Below are positions 27,352 through 36,305 of a DNA stretch of 64,000 nt, one piece after another. Position 1 is the first letter of the stretch; each line of letters opens with the position of its first letter. The notes under the pieces are model-generated. The model searched no databases, had not been told where the DNA came from, and was given only the letters and a program-made list of their open reading frames with translations. This stretch comes from Streptomyces sp. DHE7-1 (lineage in GTDB: Bacteria > Actinomycetota > Actinomycetes > Streptomycetales > Streptomycetaceae), in contig JACJDG010000003.1 in the NCBI GenBank assembly GCA_016432725.1, forward strand, positions 930,001-994,000, read 5' to 3'. Both the position numbers and the translations under genes were made by a program.

Positions 27352-27897
27352 TCAGCTGGTGGTGCCCGGCGTGATGGCCCGCAGCCGGGCCCTGATGACG
27401 CGGACCGCGGACTCGGCGTTGTCCACGGTGATCGTGAAGGTGTGGCCGTCCCACAGCCGGAGCACGATGCCCTCGCCGCGCCGGACGACGACCGCGGTGC
27501 CCTTCTCGGGGCGCCAGCGGTAGCCCCAGCCGCCCCAGTGGCAGGGGGTGACGAGGGCGGCGAAGTCGGCTCCGGCGACCTCGGAGAGCGGGATGCGGCG
27601 GCGCGGCACGCCGATGTGACCGCAGCGCACTTCCAGGCAGTCCTTCTCAAGCTTCAGGTCGACGTGCACGAAGGCCAGCGTGCCGAAGAGGACCAGCAGG
27701 CCGGCCGCGATGCAGCCGACGACGGACATCGCCAGCGCGGCGACGCCGGAGGTCCAGGCGGACTCCACGGCCAGCTCGATGCCGAGCGCCATGCAGGCGG
27801 CGCCCACCAGCGCCAGCAGCCACTGGACCCGGCTGGTGGCGCGTCCGGTCCAGACGTCGGGGTGCGAGGCGTCCTCGGCGTGGCGGTGCTCGCTCAT
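27352..27897 (-). CDS. PH-like domain membrane protein
   Basis: A 181-residue protein with two close membrane helices (WLLALVGAACMALGIELAVE and a second ending AAGLLVLFGTLAFVHVDL), then a cytosolic beta-rich domain resembling bacterial PH domains. That domain ends with VLRLWDGHTFTITVDNAESA followed by a helix, a usual PH arrangement. ATG 27897 is supported by TAACCT seven bases upstream on the minus strand. It lies just after the racemase gene on the same strand (32-base gap). Function not known. Confidence 0.72.
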   Translation of the reverse strand: MSEHRHAEDASHPDVWTGRATSRVQWLLALVGAACMALGIELAVESAWTSGVAALAMSVVGCIAAGLLVLFGTLAFVHVDLKLEKDCLEVRCGHIGVPRRRIPLSEVAGADFAALVTPCHWGGWGYRWRPEKGTAVVVRRGEGIVLRLWDGHTFTITVDNAESAVRVIRARLRAITPGTTS

Positions 27898-27929
27898 GGA
27901 TACGAGGTTACTCAGGTTTCGGTGCGCGG

Positions 27930-28792
27930 CTACCGGCTCGCGGAGGGTGACTCCGCCGGGCGGCCCGGACACCGGCCGGGTGCGTCCCGGGTGAGGGGTC
28001 GGTGCCGGTCGGCGAGCGGCCCGGCCGACGGCAGCAGCCGTCCCTCGGGGTAGAGCAGCGCGGCCGCGGGCAGCGCGCCCTCGCGGCCGCTGAGCAGCAC
28101 CGTCAGCGTGCCGTCGGCCGGGGCCTCGGGGGTGGGCTGTTCGCCGAGGCGGCGCAGGGCCTGGGCGGCCACCGCCCCGGCGGAGCCGTGCAGGGCGAGG
28201 GGGTGGGGCTTCCGTTCCGTACGGCGGCGCGGATCCGGTCCGCCACCAGTTCGTAGTGGGTGCAGCCGAGGACGACGGTCGTGACGTCGTCCGGGGTCAG
28301 CGCGGCCGCGGCGGCGACGGCGGTGTCGATGGCCGCCTCGTCCGCGTGTTCCACGGCCTCGGCCAGCCCCCAGCAGGGCACCTCGGTGACCCGGACGCCG
28401 TCGGCGAACTCCTCGATGAGACCTCGCTGGTAGGGGCTGCCGGTGGTGGCGGGCGTGGCCCAGATGGCGACCGGGCCGCCGCCGGCGACGGCCGGCTTGA
28501 TCGCCGGGACCGTGCCGATCACCGGGATGCCGGGCTCCAGACGGGCGCGCAGGGCGGGCAGCGCGTGCACGGTGGCGGTGTTGCAGCCGATGATCAGGGC
28601 GTCCGGGCGGTGGGCCGCGGCGGCGTCGGCGACGGCCAGGGCTCGTGAGGTGAGGTCCTCGGTGGTGCGCGGCCCCCAGGGCATGCCGTCGGGGTCGAGG
28701 GAGAGGACGAGGTCCGCGTCGGGCCGCAGGCGCCGTACCGCGGCGGTGGCCGCCAGCAGGCCGATTCCGGAGTCCATGAGCGCGATCTTCAC
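27930..28792 (-). CDS. Aspartate/glutamate racemase family protein, one-base frameshift
   Basis: About 287 residues after restoring one C near 28208, joining VRNGSP to HPLALHGSAGAVAAQALRR. Cofactor-independent racemases of this fold use two cysteines, and both are present in context: GCNTATVHALPALRA (about residue 73) and VLGCTHYELVADRI (about 190). The substrate-binding MDSGIGLL replaces the usual MurI DSGVGGL, so D-glutamate production is plausible but another amino acid is possible. GTG 28792 has TATCGT six bases upstream (leaderless). Divergent from the glycosyltransferase, with only 57 bases between the starts. Confidence 0.8.
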
Positions 28793-28798
28793 CCGGCC

Positions 28799-28843
28799 AC
28801 GATAGACGATGGGCTCCGATCGGCCGGTCGGGTGGGGCAGACT
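28799..28843. promoter_or_regulatory. Two back-to-back leaderless promoters (racemase and HpnB-like gene)
   Basis: On the minus strand TATCGT (28804-28799) lies six bases before GTG 28792. On the plus strand CAGACT (28838-28843) lies six bases before GTG 28850. The two promoters occupy the 57-base gap and must overlap in their -35 regions, so they may compete for polymerase. Confidence 0.5.
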
Positions 28844-28849
28844 GCGCCC

Positions 28850-30025
28850 GTGAGCGCCCTCGTGTGGATCGCCGTCGCCTCCCTCGTCGCCTGGTGCTGG
28901 CTGCTGCTGTGCCAGGGCTTCTTCTGGCGCACGGACGTCCGGCTGCCGCCGCGCGGCGGTCCCGGTGACTGGCCGTCGGTGTGCGTCGTGGTGCCGGCCC
29001 GGGACGAGGCCGCGGTGCTGCCGGCGAGTCTGCCGTCGCTGCTCGCCCAGGACTATCCGGGGCGCGCCGGGATCGTCCTGGTGGACGACGGGAGCACGGA
29101 CGGCACCGGGGAGGTGGCCCGGGAACTGTCCCGCCGGCACGGAGGGCTGCCGCTCACGGTGGCCTCCCCCGGCGAGCCGCCGGCGGGCTGGACGGGCAAG
29201 CTCTGGGCGGTGCGGCACGGGATCGACATGGCACGCGCGCGTGACCCCGAGTACCTGCTCCTGACGGACGCCGACATCGCGCACGCGCCGGACAGCCTGC
29301 GGGAGCTGGTGGCGGCGGCCCGCACGGGCGGTTTCGACGTGGTGTCGCAGATGGCGCGGCTGCGCGTGGCGAGCCTGTGGGAGCGGCTCGTGGTGCCCGC
29401 GTTCGTCTACTTCTTCGCGCAGCTCTACCCGTTCCGCCGGATCGGCCGGCGGGGGTCGCGTACGGCGGCCGCCGCGGGCGGCTGCGTGCTGCTGCGCGCG
29501 GACATGGCCGGGCGGGCGGGGATCCCGGACGCCATCCGGCACGCGGTGATCGACGACGTGGCCCTCGCGCGCGCGGTGAAGCGTGCCGGTGGTCATGTGT
29601 GGCTGGGGCTGGCCGACCGGGTGGACAGCGTGCGGCCCTACCCCCGGCTGCGCGATCTGTGGCGGATGGTCTCGCGCAGTGCCTACGCCCAGTTGCGGCA
29701 CAGCCCGCCGCTGCTGCTCGGCACGGTCGCCGGGCTCGCCCTGGTGTACCTGGTGCCGCCCGCGGCCGTGGTGGCGGGGGCGGCCGCGGGCAGTGCGGCC
29801 ACGGCGGCGGCGGGCGCGCTGGCGTGGGCGGTGATGGCGGGGACGTACCTGCCGATGCTGCGCTACTACCGGCAACCGCCGTGGCTCGCGCCGCTGCTGC
29901 CCTTCACCGCTCTCCTCTATCTCCTGATGACGGTGGACTCGGCCGTGCAGCACTACCGGGGGCGGGGTGCGGCCTGGAAGGGCCGCACCTACGCGCGTCC
30001 GGAGGTGCGGCCCGACGAGGGCTGA
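28850..30025 (+). CDS. HpnB-like family 2 glycosyltransferase
   Basis: A 391-residue membrane-bound GT2. An N-terminal helix (ALVWIAVASLVAWCWLLLC) is followed by the GT-A domain with VCVVVPARDEAAVLP, GIVLVDDGSTDGTGEVA, YLLLTDADIAHAPDSL (DxD, about residue 138) and HAVIDDVALARAVKRAGG. Three C-terminal helices end with ALLYLLMTVDSAVQHYRGRG. The PPAGWTGKLWAVRHG segment and overall layout match the hopanoid-associated HpnB family. No other hopanoid gene is in the window, so that role is tentative. GTG 28850 has a -10-like CAGACT at the leaderless distance. Confidence 0.82.
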   Translation: MSALVWIAVASLVAWCWLLLCQGFFWRTDVRLPPRGGPGDWPSVCVVVPARDEAAVLPASLPSLLAQDYPGRAGIVLVDDGSTDGTGEVARELSRRHGGLPLTVASPGEPPAGWTGKLWAVRHGIDMARARDPEYLLLTDADIAHAPDSLRELVAAARTGGFDVVSQMARLRVASLWERLVVPAFVYFFAQLYPFRRIGRRGSRTAAAAGGCVLLRADMAGRAGIPDAIRHAVIDDVALARAVKRAGGHVWLGLADRVDSVRPYPRLRDLWRMVSRSAYAQLRHSPPLLLGTVAGLALVYLVPPAAVVAGAAAGSAATAAAGALAWAVMAGTYLPMLRYYRQPPWLAPLLPFTALLYLLMTVDSAVQHYRGRGAAWKGRTYARPEVRPDEG

Positions 30026-30031
30026 CCCGGT

Positions 30032-31347
30032 TCACTTGCGGCCGGGTGTCCAGTTCATGCCCCAGCCGTAGGCGCGGTCTATGGTCCGCTGCGGGCTCAT
30101 TCCCCGGTCGGGCACCAGGTACCGGGCCTCGCGCTGGACGACGAGGTCGCCGCCCGTGTGGGTGATCAGGGCGAGCGCGCAGACCGTGGACGGGACGGTG
30201 CACTCGTCCAGGGAGAAGTCGATCGGGGCGCCGTGCTGCGGCTGGAGGGTGACCGTGGCGTGCAGGTCGGCGAAGGACGCGGCGCCCTCGTAGATGGTGA
30301 CGAAGACCAGGATGCGCCGGAAGTCCTGTTTGTGGTCGAGGTTGACGGTGAGGTTCTCGCCGTCGGCGACCGCGCCGGTGCGGTCGTCGCCGTCCAGGTG
30401 GATGTACGGCGGACGGTTCAGCGATCCGAAGGCGTTGCCGAGGGCCTGCACGACGCCCTTGCGTCCGTCGGCGAGTTCGTACAGGGCGCACAGGTCGAGG
30501 TCGACGTCGCCCTGGCCGCCGCCCCAGCGGCCCCGCCGGCCGGGGAACTGCTTGCGCACCTGCCAGTTCAGGTTGACCCGCATGGCTCCCGATGTACCGC
30601 CCTGCTTGGCCAGCGAGACGGACGGGGCGGCCTTGGTGAGGGTGACTTTGGAGAGGCGGACCGGCGCGGTCGCGGCGGCCGGGGGCGGCGGCAGCGGGAC
30701 CGGCGCGGTGACCGGCGGCGGCATCGTCACCGGCGGCGCGACGGGCGGGGGCGGCGGTGCGGCGAGCCGGGCGGGCGGCGTCACGGGCGGGACGGGGGTG
30801 CGGACGGCGCGGCGTGCCGCTGCGGTTCGTCGACGGTGATACCGAAGTCCGTTGCCAGTCCCTCGAGTCCGCTGCTGTAGCCCTGGCCGACGGCGCGGAA
30901 CTTCCAGCCGCCCTGGCGCCGGTAGAACTCGCCGAGCACGAAGGCGGTCTCGGAGGTCGCTCCGGGGCTGTCGAAGCGGGCGACCACCGCGCCGCCGCCG
31001 TCCTCGGTCACCTCGACGTAGAGGCCGGGCACCTGCCCGAACGTCCCGCCGTCGGACGAGGCCGCGAGGACGATCCGGCCGATCCCGCTCTCCACGCGCG
31101 CGAGGTCGACGAGGAGGGTGTCGGTGACCCGCTCACCGGTGGTCCGCTTGCCCTCGTGCCGGACCGCGCCCGAGGGGTGCGCGGGCTGGTTGTAGAAGAC
31201 GAAGTCCCCGTCGGAGCGGACCTTTCCGGCCGCGAGCAGCAGCGCGGAGGCGTCCGCGTCGGGCACCGAGGGCCCCGGTCGCCAGCCCAGTTCGACGCGC
31301 AGGGCCGTGGTCGGCACCGGCGCGTTCGACCCTTTCGTCATTGTCAT
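30032..31347 (-). CDS. Tandem TerD-domain stress protein, one-base frameshift
   Basis: About 438 residues after restoring one C near 30795, which turns an apparent stop and restart into one protein. The first TerD domain (about residues 1-180) shows [36 protein letters not shown] and [21 protein letters not shown] Pro/Ala-rich linker of about 60 residues follows. The second TerD/TerA-like domain (about 240-438) has [33 protein letters not shown] and [11 protein letters not shown]. TerD domains bind Ca2+ through such acidic loops and act in tellurite/stress resistance complexes near the membrane. ATG 31347 chosen; 31359 and 31341 are alternatives. Confidence 0.83.
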
Positions 31348-31651
31348 GTCCGCCCCCATCGCGTGTCGGCGTGCGCCCCGGACGTTCCCGGGCGCCCCGG
31401 ATGATCGCTACCCGCCCAACCTATTCCCGGGGACGGCGGACGCACATGAGCCGCACAGGACGACCGGCGAAGATCGCCGGTCAACCGCCGGTAACCCGTC
31501 AGGAACTCGGCTTTTACACGATCCAAACCCTGAACGGCGTCCATTTTTGCCGAGTTCGCTCGGATTGGGGATCCCACGTCACTGCCGACACGGAAAACAA
31601 CCCTCTTATCGGTCTCCCCAACCAGCACATCGTGGGCTTAACTTATGTGCC
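31348..31651. promoter_or_regulatory. Divergent intergenic region between TerD and DUF6643-like genes
   Basis: About 300 bases without a gene. An inverted repeat at 31462-31482 (GACCGGCGA, three-base loop, matching arm) could be an operator or a transcript hairpin. TAACTT at 31639-31644 lies seven bases before ATG 31652 and may be the -10 of a nearly leaderless transcript. The middle is unusually AT-rich for this window, as expected of promoter DNA. Confidence 0.45.
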
Positions 31652-32089
31652 ATGACCTCCCCCCGCTCCACTTATGGCGGCGGCTACTACTCCGCCTCCT
31701 TCCCGGACACCCCGATCTACGACTCCCTCGTGGCCGAGCGGGGTACCCCGCAGATCGCCCCGATCCGGGTCCCCGCCGCGTACGACACGGGCAGCAGCCT
31801 GCCCGCGCTGCCGTCGGCGCTGCCCGCCCTCCCGGCCGGTCCGTCGCACCAGGCCCCCGCCTACGGCTACCCGCAGGCGCACCACCCCGCCCCGCTGCAG
31901 CAGGCGCCCACGGCGTACATCCCGCAGCAGGCGAGCGCGCCACGCGGTTACCCGGGTCCGCAGGCGCCGCAGCAGCAGCGCCCGATGGCCGGCGGCACCG
32001 GGTACGAGGCCATGCGCCCCGCCGCCCCGCGGCCGGCCGCGGCTCCGTACCAGGACCCGTACAACAACCAGCAGTACCGGGGCTACTGA
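31652..32089 (+). CDS. Low-complexity DUF6643-like streptomycete protein
   Basis: A 145-residue protein of unknown function, rich in Pro, Ala, Gln and Tyr, with no catalytic motif, signal peptide or membrane helix. The start TSPRSTYGGGYYSASFPDTP and the repeated PQAH/PQQ/GYP segments look disordered. I recall this composition and N-terminus from a conserved streptomycete family (DUF6643), but that link is from memory and not tested. ATG 31652 is supported by codon use and by TAACTT just upstream. It stands alone between a divergent TerD gene and a MOSC gene with its own likely promoter. Confidence 0.7.
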   Translation: MTSPRSTYGGGYYSASFPDTPIYDSLVAERGTPQIAPIRVPAAYDTGSSLPALPSALPALPAGPSHQAPAYGYPQAHHPAPLQQAPTAYIPQQASAPRGYPGPQAPQQQRPMAGGTGYEAMRPAAPRPAAAPYQDPYNNQQYRGY

Positions 32090-32131
32090 CCCGCACCCCG
32101 GGCCGCCGCTGCCACCTGGCACGATGGCCTC

Positions 32132-32956
32132 ATGGGGAACGCGCGACTGCGGTCGATCCACGTCCATCCGGTCAAGGCGTTCCGGGGCGTCTCGCCCCGG
32201 AAGGCCGTGGTGGAGCCCTGGGGGCTGGCCGGGGACCGACGCTGGACACTGATCGACGACGGGGGAAAGGTCGTCACACAGCGCGAACAGCCGCGTCTCG
32301 CACTCGCCGCCGCCGAGCCCTTGCCCGGCGGCGGCGTTCGCCTGTCCGCACCCGGACGTGATCCGCTGGAGGTCGCGGTCCCGGAACCGGCCGCCACGGT
32401 GCCGGTGAGCGTCTTCGGCACGGAGGTGGCCGCGGTCCCGGCGTCCGACTCCGCCCATATGTGGTGTTCCGGCCATCTGGGCGCCGGTGTCCGGCTGGTC
32501 CACATGGACGATCCGGCGTCCCGCCGCCCGCTGGACCCCGAGTACGCGCGACCGGGCGAGACCGTGAGCTTCGCCGACGGCTATCCCCTGCTCGTGACCT
32601 CCGTCGCCTCCCTCGACGCCCTGAACGAACTGGTGGCGCGGGGCGATCACGCCGACGAGGGCCCGCTTCCGATGAACCGCTTCCGGCCGAGCGTGGTCGT
32701 CGAGGGCACCGAGCCGTGGGCGGAGGACGACTGGTCCGGCCTCTCGATCGGCGGGGTGGACTTCCGGGTCGCCAAGCCCTGTGCGCGCTGCGTGGTGACC
32801 ACGACCGACCAGGACACCGCCCGGCGCGGCCGCGAGCCCCTGCGCACCCTCGCCCGGCACCGCAAGGTCGGCGGCCGGCTGCTGTTCGGCCAGAACCTGG
32901 TGCCGCTCGCGCCCGGCACCATCCGGGTGGGCGACCCGGTACGGGTGCTGTCGTGA
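32132..32956 (+). CDS. MOSC-domain protein (YcbX/mARC-like)
   Basis: A 274-residue protein with the N-terminal MOSC beta-barrel (ARLRSIHVHPVKAFRGVSPR, GLAGDRRWTLIDDGGKVVTQ) and the MOSC domain. In the latter, FRPSVVVEGTEPWAEDDW and AKPCARCVVTTTDQDT are the family signatures. The first cysteine of PCARC is where YcbX and mARC proteins coordinate molybdenum cofactor. Likely reduces N-hydroxylated compounds with a redox partner, which is not visible nearby (YcbX proteins often carry a ferredoxin domain; this one does not). ATG 32132 has CACGAT six bases upstream and no ribosome binding site. Confidence 0.88.
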   Translation: MGNARLRSIHVHPVKAFRGVSPRKAVVEPWGLAGDRRWTLIDDGGKVVTQREQPRLALAAAEPLPGGGVRLSAPGRDPLEVAVPEPAATVPVSVFGTEVAAVPASDSAHMWCSGHLGAGVRLVHMDDPASRRPLDPEYARPGETVSFADGYPLLVTSVASLDALNELVARGDHADEGPLPMNRFRPSVVVEGTEPWAEDDWSGLSIGGVDFRVAKPCARCVVTTTDQDTARRGREPLRTLARHRKVGGRLLFGQNLVPLAPGTIRVGDPVRVLS

Positions 32957-33101
32957 CTACCGGGAACCCCGGCGCGGGGACCGGTCGTTGGGACACCATG
33001 AGGATTGCGTGAACGGTCCGGGCCGGGGGTGAGGCCACTCGCCCCCGACCCGGACGCGGGGGCGGGCGGCTCCTCGGGGGACCGCCGAGGAGCGGAAGGG
33101 G

Positions 33102-33715
33102 GTGGGGGACGTGCGGGCCATCGGAGGACTGTGGCGCTGGCGGAGGAATCCGCTGCGCCGTGCGACCGATCTGACCGAGGCCTGGGTGGCCCTGGCGGCA
33201 CTGGTGCTGATCGCCGTGGCCGCTCCGGTGACCGGCGTCCTGGTCGGGACGACGGCTCAGGACTCCCTGCAGCGCTCCGCGCGGGAGCAGCAGCACGAAC
33301 GCCACCTCGTCACCGCGACCGTGGTGCGAAGACTCGGCGGCGCCCCGGTGGAGACCGACCCCGACACCAGCGCCGTGGGGGACGCCCACAGCAGGGTCCT
33401 CGCGGACTGGCCGGCACCCGGTGGCGGCCACCGGCGCGGACCGGCACTGGCGAAGCTCGGATCGCCGCACCCCGGCGACCGCTTCGCGCTCTGGACGGAC
33501 CGGCACGGCCGTGTCACGACACGCCCGCTGGACTCCCCACGGCGACCACGCACGCCGTACTGGCGGGCCTGGGCGCCGCGTTGCTCACGGCGGGCCTGGT
33601 CGAATGCGGGCGGCGGCTGATCGTGTGGCGCATGGTCCGCCGCCGGTACGCGCGTTGGGACCGGGCCTGGGACCGGGCGGGTCCGGACTGGGGCAAGGCG
33701 GGCACCGGGAGCTGA
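33102..33715 (+). CDS. Rv1733c-like two-helix membrane protein, one-base frameshift
   Basis: About 204 residues after restoring one C near 33535 (GACTCCCCACG), joining RVTTRPLDSP to TATTHAVLAGLG. It has the layout of the actinobacterial Rv1733c family: basic N-terminus (WRWRRNPLRRATDLTEAW), helix LAALVLIAVAAPVTGVLVG, an extracytoplasmic loop of about 90 residues and a second helix (VLAGLGAALLTAGLVECGRR) before a basic tail. Function unknown. GTG 33102 is chosen because GAGGAG lies nine bases upstream; GTG 33111 is possible. Confidence 0.78.
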
Positions 33716-33825
33716 CGGCCTTCCCGCTCTGGTCATCCCACCACCCGCGCGCACGCTACGGTGGAGCGGCCGACTCGCATTCGGCACCAAACCCGCGTAC
33801 TACGAGGTGGGGGCACGGCAACGCC

Positions 33826-36267
33826 ATGGCACAGGGCACGGTCCAGGTGACGCACAGCGGTACTTCGCGGTGGCGTCGCCGCACGGGTGAGTATGCTTCG
33901 CTCGCCGCAGCCCTGGAGGCCGCCGCCGACGGCGACGTCCTCACCATCGCCCCCGGCACCTACCGGGAGAACCTGGTCGTGCGGCGGCCGGTGACCCTGC
34001 GGGGCCCCGAGGGCGCGCCGGGCTCGGTGCGGATCGCGCCGCCGGACGGTGTCCCGCTGACCGTCCGGGCCTCCGCGGTGGTGCAGGACCTGCACGTGGA
34101 GGGCCAGGACGGCGCCGCGCCCGCCCTGCTGGTGGAGGAGGGCACGCCCGAGCTGAGGGACGTGCGCATCGTCACCCGGTCCGCCGCGGGCATCGAGGTG
34201 CGGGGCGGGGCGCGTCCGACCGTGCGCCGCTGCACCGTCGACAACCCGGCCGGCATCGGCATCGCCGTACTCGACGGCGCGGGCGGGGTGTTCGAGGAGT
34301 GCGAGGTCGTCTCGGCGGGGCAGGCGGGGGTCTCCGTGCACGGCGGCGCCCATCCGCGGCTGGAGCGCTGCCGCGTGCATCACGCCGCCGGCAACGGACT
34401 GACCGCGACCGGGGAGAACTCGGCGCTGGAGGCGGTCGGTTGCGAGGTGTACGAGGTCCGGGGCTCCGGGGTGCAGGTCACCGGGCGGGCCACGGCGCAT
34501 CTCACCGACTGCGATCTGCACCGCACCACGGCCGACGGTGTCACGCTGGACACGGACGCGGTGCTCACGCTCGCCGACTGCAGGATCCACGACGTCCCGG
34601 AGAACGCGATCGACCTGCGTTCCCGCTCGGTGCTCACGCTGACCAGGACGACGGTCCGGCAGTTCGGCCGCAACGGCCTCTCGGTGTGGGACCCGGGCAC
34701 CCGGGTCGACGCCAACCAGTGCGAGATCTTCGACAGCACGGGTGACTACCCGGCGGTGTGGGTCAGCGACGGCGCCACCGCGGTGCTCGACGCCTGCCGG
34801 GTGCACGACGTGCCGGACGCGCTGTTCGTGCTGGACCGCGGCTCGCGCGCGGACGTCGTGGACAGCGATCTGTACCAGGTCCGCAACACGGCGGTGTCGG
34901 TGAGCGACGGCGCGACGGCGCAGCTCGACGACTGCCGGATCCGGGACGCGGCCACCGGCGCCTGGTTCCGCGACCACGGCAGCGGCGGCAACCTCGCCAA
35001 CTGCACGGTGGACGGCACCCAGACCGGGGTGATCGTCACCAAGGGCGCCGACCCCACCGTAGAGCGGTGCACCGTCGACTCCCCCGCCGAGGCCGGCTTC
35101 TACGTCTCCGCGGGCGGCCGGGGCACCTTCGTGAACTGCCGGGTCAGCGGCAGCGGGGGCTACGGATTCCATGTGATCGACGGATGCCGTACGACGCTGC
35201 GCAAGTGCCGTACGGAGCGGTGCGCGCGCGGTGGTTACGAGTTCGCGGACGCCGGGCCGGACGCCGGCTCCGGGACGGGCCCGGTGGTGGAGGACTGCAC
35301 CAGCGACGAGAGCGGCGGCCTGAGGCCGCCGGGCGCGCGCGAGACGGCCGAGCAGTCGGCGGCGCCCTCCTCCGCGGGCCTGCTCGGAGCGATCCCCGGC
35401 CAGCGCGCCCTGGACGCGGAACCGGCCGTCGCCGCGGTCGGGCCGGAGCAGCCGGCCCGGTCCTCGAAGGACGTGCTCGGTGAACTGGACGCGCTGGTGG
35501 GCCTGGACAGCGTCAAGCGGGAGGTCCGGGCGCTGACCGACATGATCGAGGTGGGCCGGCGCCGGCAGCAGGCGGGCCTGAAGGCGGCCTCGGTCAAGCG
35601 GCACCTGGTCTTCACCGGCTCCCCCGGCACGGGCAAGACCACGGTGGCCCGGCTGTACGGCGAGATCCTCGCCTCTCTCGGGGTGCTGGAGAAGGGGCAT
35701 CTGGTCGAGGTGTCCCGGGTCGACCTGGTCGGTGAGCACATCGGCTCGACGGCGATCCGCACCCAGGAGGCCTTCCAGCGGGCGCACGGCGGTGTGCTGT
35801 TCATCGACGAGGCGTACGCGCTCTCCCCGGAGGACGCCGGGCGCGACTTCGGCAAGGAGGCCATCGACACGCTGGTGAAGCTGATGGAGGACCACCGGGA
35901 CGCGGTGGTGGTGATCGTCGCCGGCTACACGGCCGAGATGGAGCGCTTCCTCTCCGTCAACCCCGGTGTCGCCTCGCGCTTCTCACGGACCATCACCTTC
36001 GGGGACTACGGCCCGGACGAGCTGCTCCGGATCGTGGAGCAGCAGGCCGACGAGCACGAGTACCGGCTGACCCCGGGAGCGTCGGAGGCGCTGCTGAAGT
36101 ACTTCACGGCGATCCCGAAGGGCGCCGCGTTCGGCAACGGCCGTACCGCGCGTCAGACCTTCGAGGCGATGGTGGAACGGCACGCGAGCCGCGTCGCCCA
36201 GCTCGCGGAGCCCAGCACCGACGACCTGACCCTGCTGTACGGCGAGGACCTGCCCGAGCTGCCCTGA
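33826..36267 (+). CDS. Right-handed beta-helix fused to a CbbX/SpoVK-type AAA+ ATPase
   Basis: An 813-residue cytoplasmic protein with two clear parts. Residues about 20-500 are a parallel beta-helix of repeated 22-25-residue coils (for example VRRCTVDNPAGIGIAVLDGA, LERCRVHHAAGNGLTATGEN). After a low-complexity linker, residues about 540-813 are an AAA+ ATPase of the CbbX/SpoVK/EccA group. Walker A is GSPGTGKTTVARLYG (about 599-613), Walker B is VLFIDEAYAL with D661/E662, and the arginine-finger region is NPGVASRFSR near 712-721. The beta-helix probably binds a target that the ATPase remodels. Partner and substrate unknown; no ESX genes are nearby. ATG 33826. Confidence 0.87.
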   Translation: MAQGTVQVTHSGTSRWRRRTGEYASLAAALEAAADGDVLTIAPGTYRENLVVRRPVTLRGPEGAPGSVRIAPPDGVPLTVRASAVVQDLHVEGQDGAAPALLVEEGTPELRDVRIVTRSAAGIEVRGGARPTVRRCTVDNPAGIGIAVLDGAGGVFEECEVVSAGQAGVSVHGGAHPRLERCRVHHAAGNGLTATGENSALEAVGCEVYEVRGSGVQVTGRATAHLTDCDLHRTTADGVTLDTDAVLTLADCRIHDVPENAIDLRSRSVLTLTRTTVRQFGRNGLSVWDPGTRVDANQCEIFDSTGDYPAVWVSDGATAVLDACRVHDVPDALFVLDRGSRADVVDSDLYQVRNTAVSVSDGATAQLDDCRIRDAATGAWFRDHGSGGNLANCTVDGTQTGVIVTKGADPTVERCTVDSPAEAGFYVSAGGRGTFVNCRVSGSGGYGFHVIDGCRTTLRKCRTERCARGGYEFADAGPDAGSGTGPVVEDCTSDESGGLRPPGARETAEQSAAPSSAGLLGAIPGQRALDAEPAVAAVGPEQPARSSKDVLGELDALVGLDSVKREVRALTDMIEVGRRRQQAGLKAASVKRHLVFTGSPGTGKTTVARLYGEILASLGVLEKGHLVEVSRVDLVGEHIGSTAIRTQEAFQRAHGGVLFIDEAYALSPEDAGRDFGKEAIDTLVKLMEDHRDAVVVIVAGYTAEMERFLSVNPGVASRFSRTITFGDYGPDELLRIVEQQADEHEYRLTPGASEALLKYFTAIPKGAAFGNGRTARQTFEAMVERHASRVAQLAEPSTDDLTLLYGEDLPELP

Positions 36268-36305
36268 CCCGAGCTGCTCTCACCGGGGCCCTCCGGCCGC
36301 CGGCG

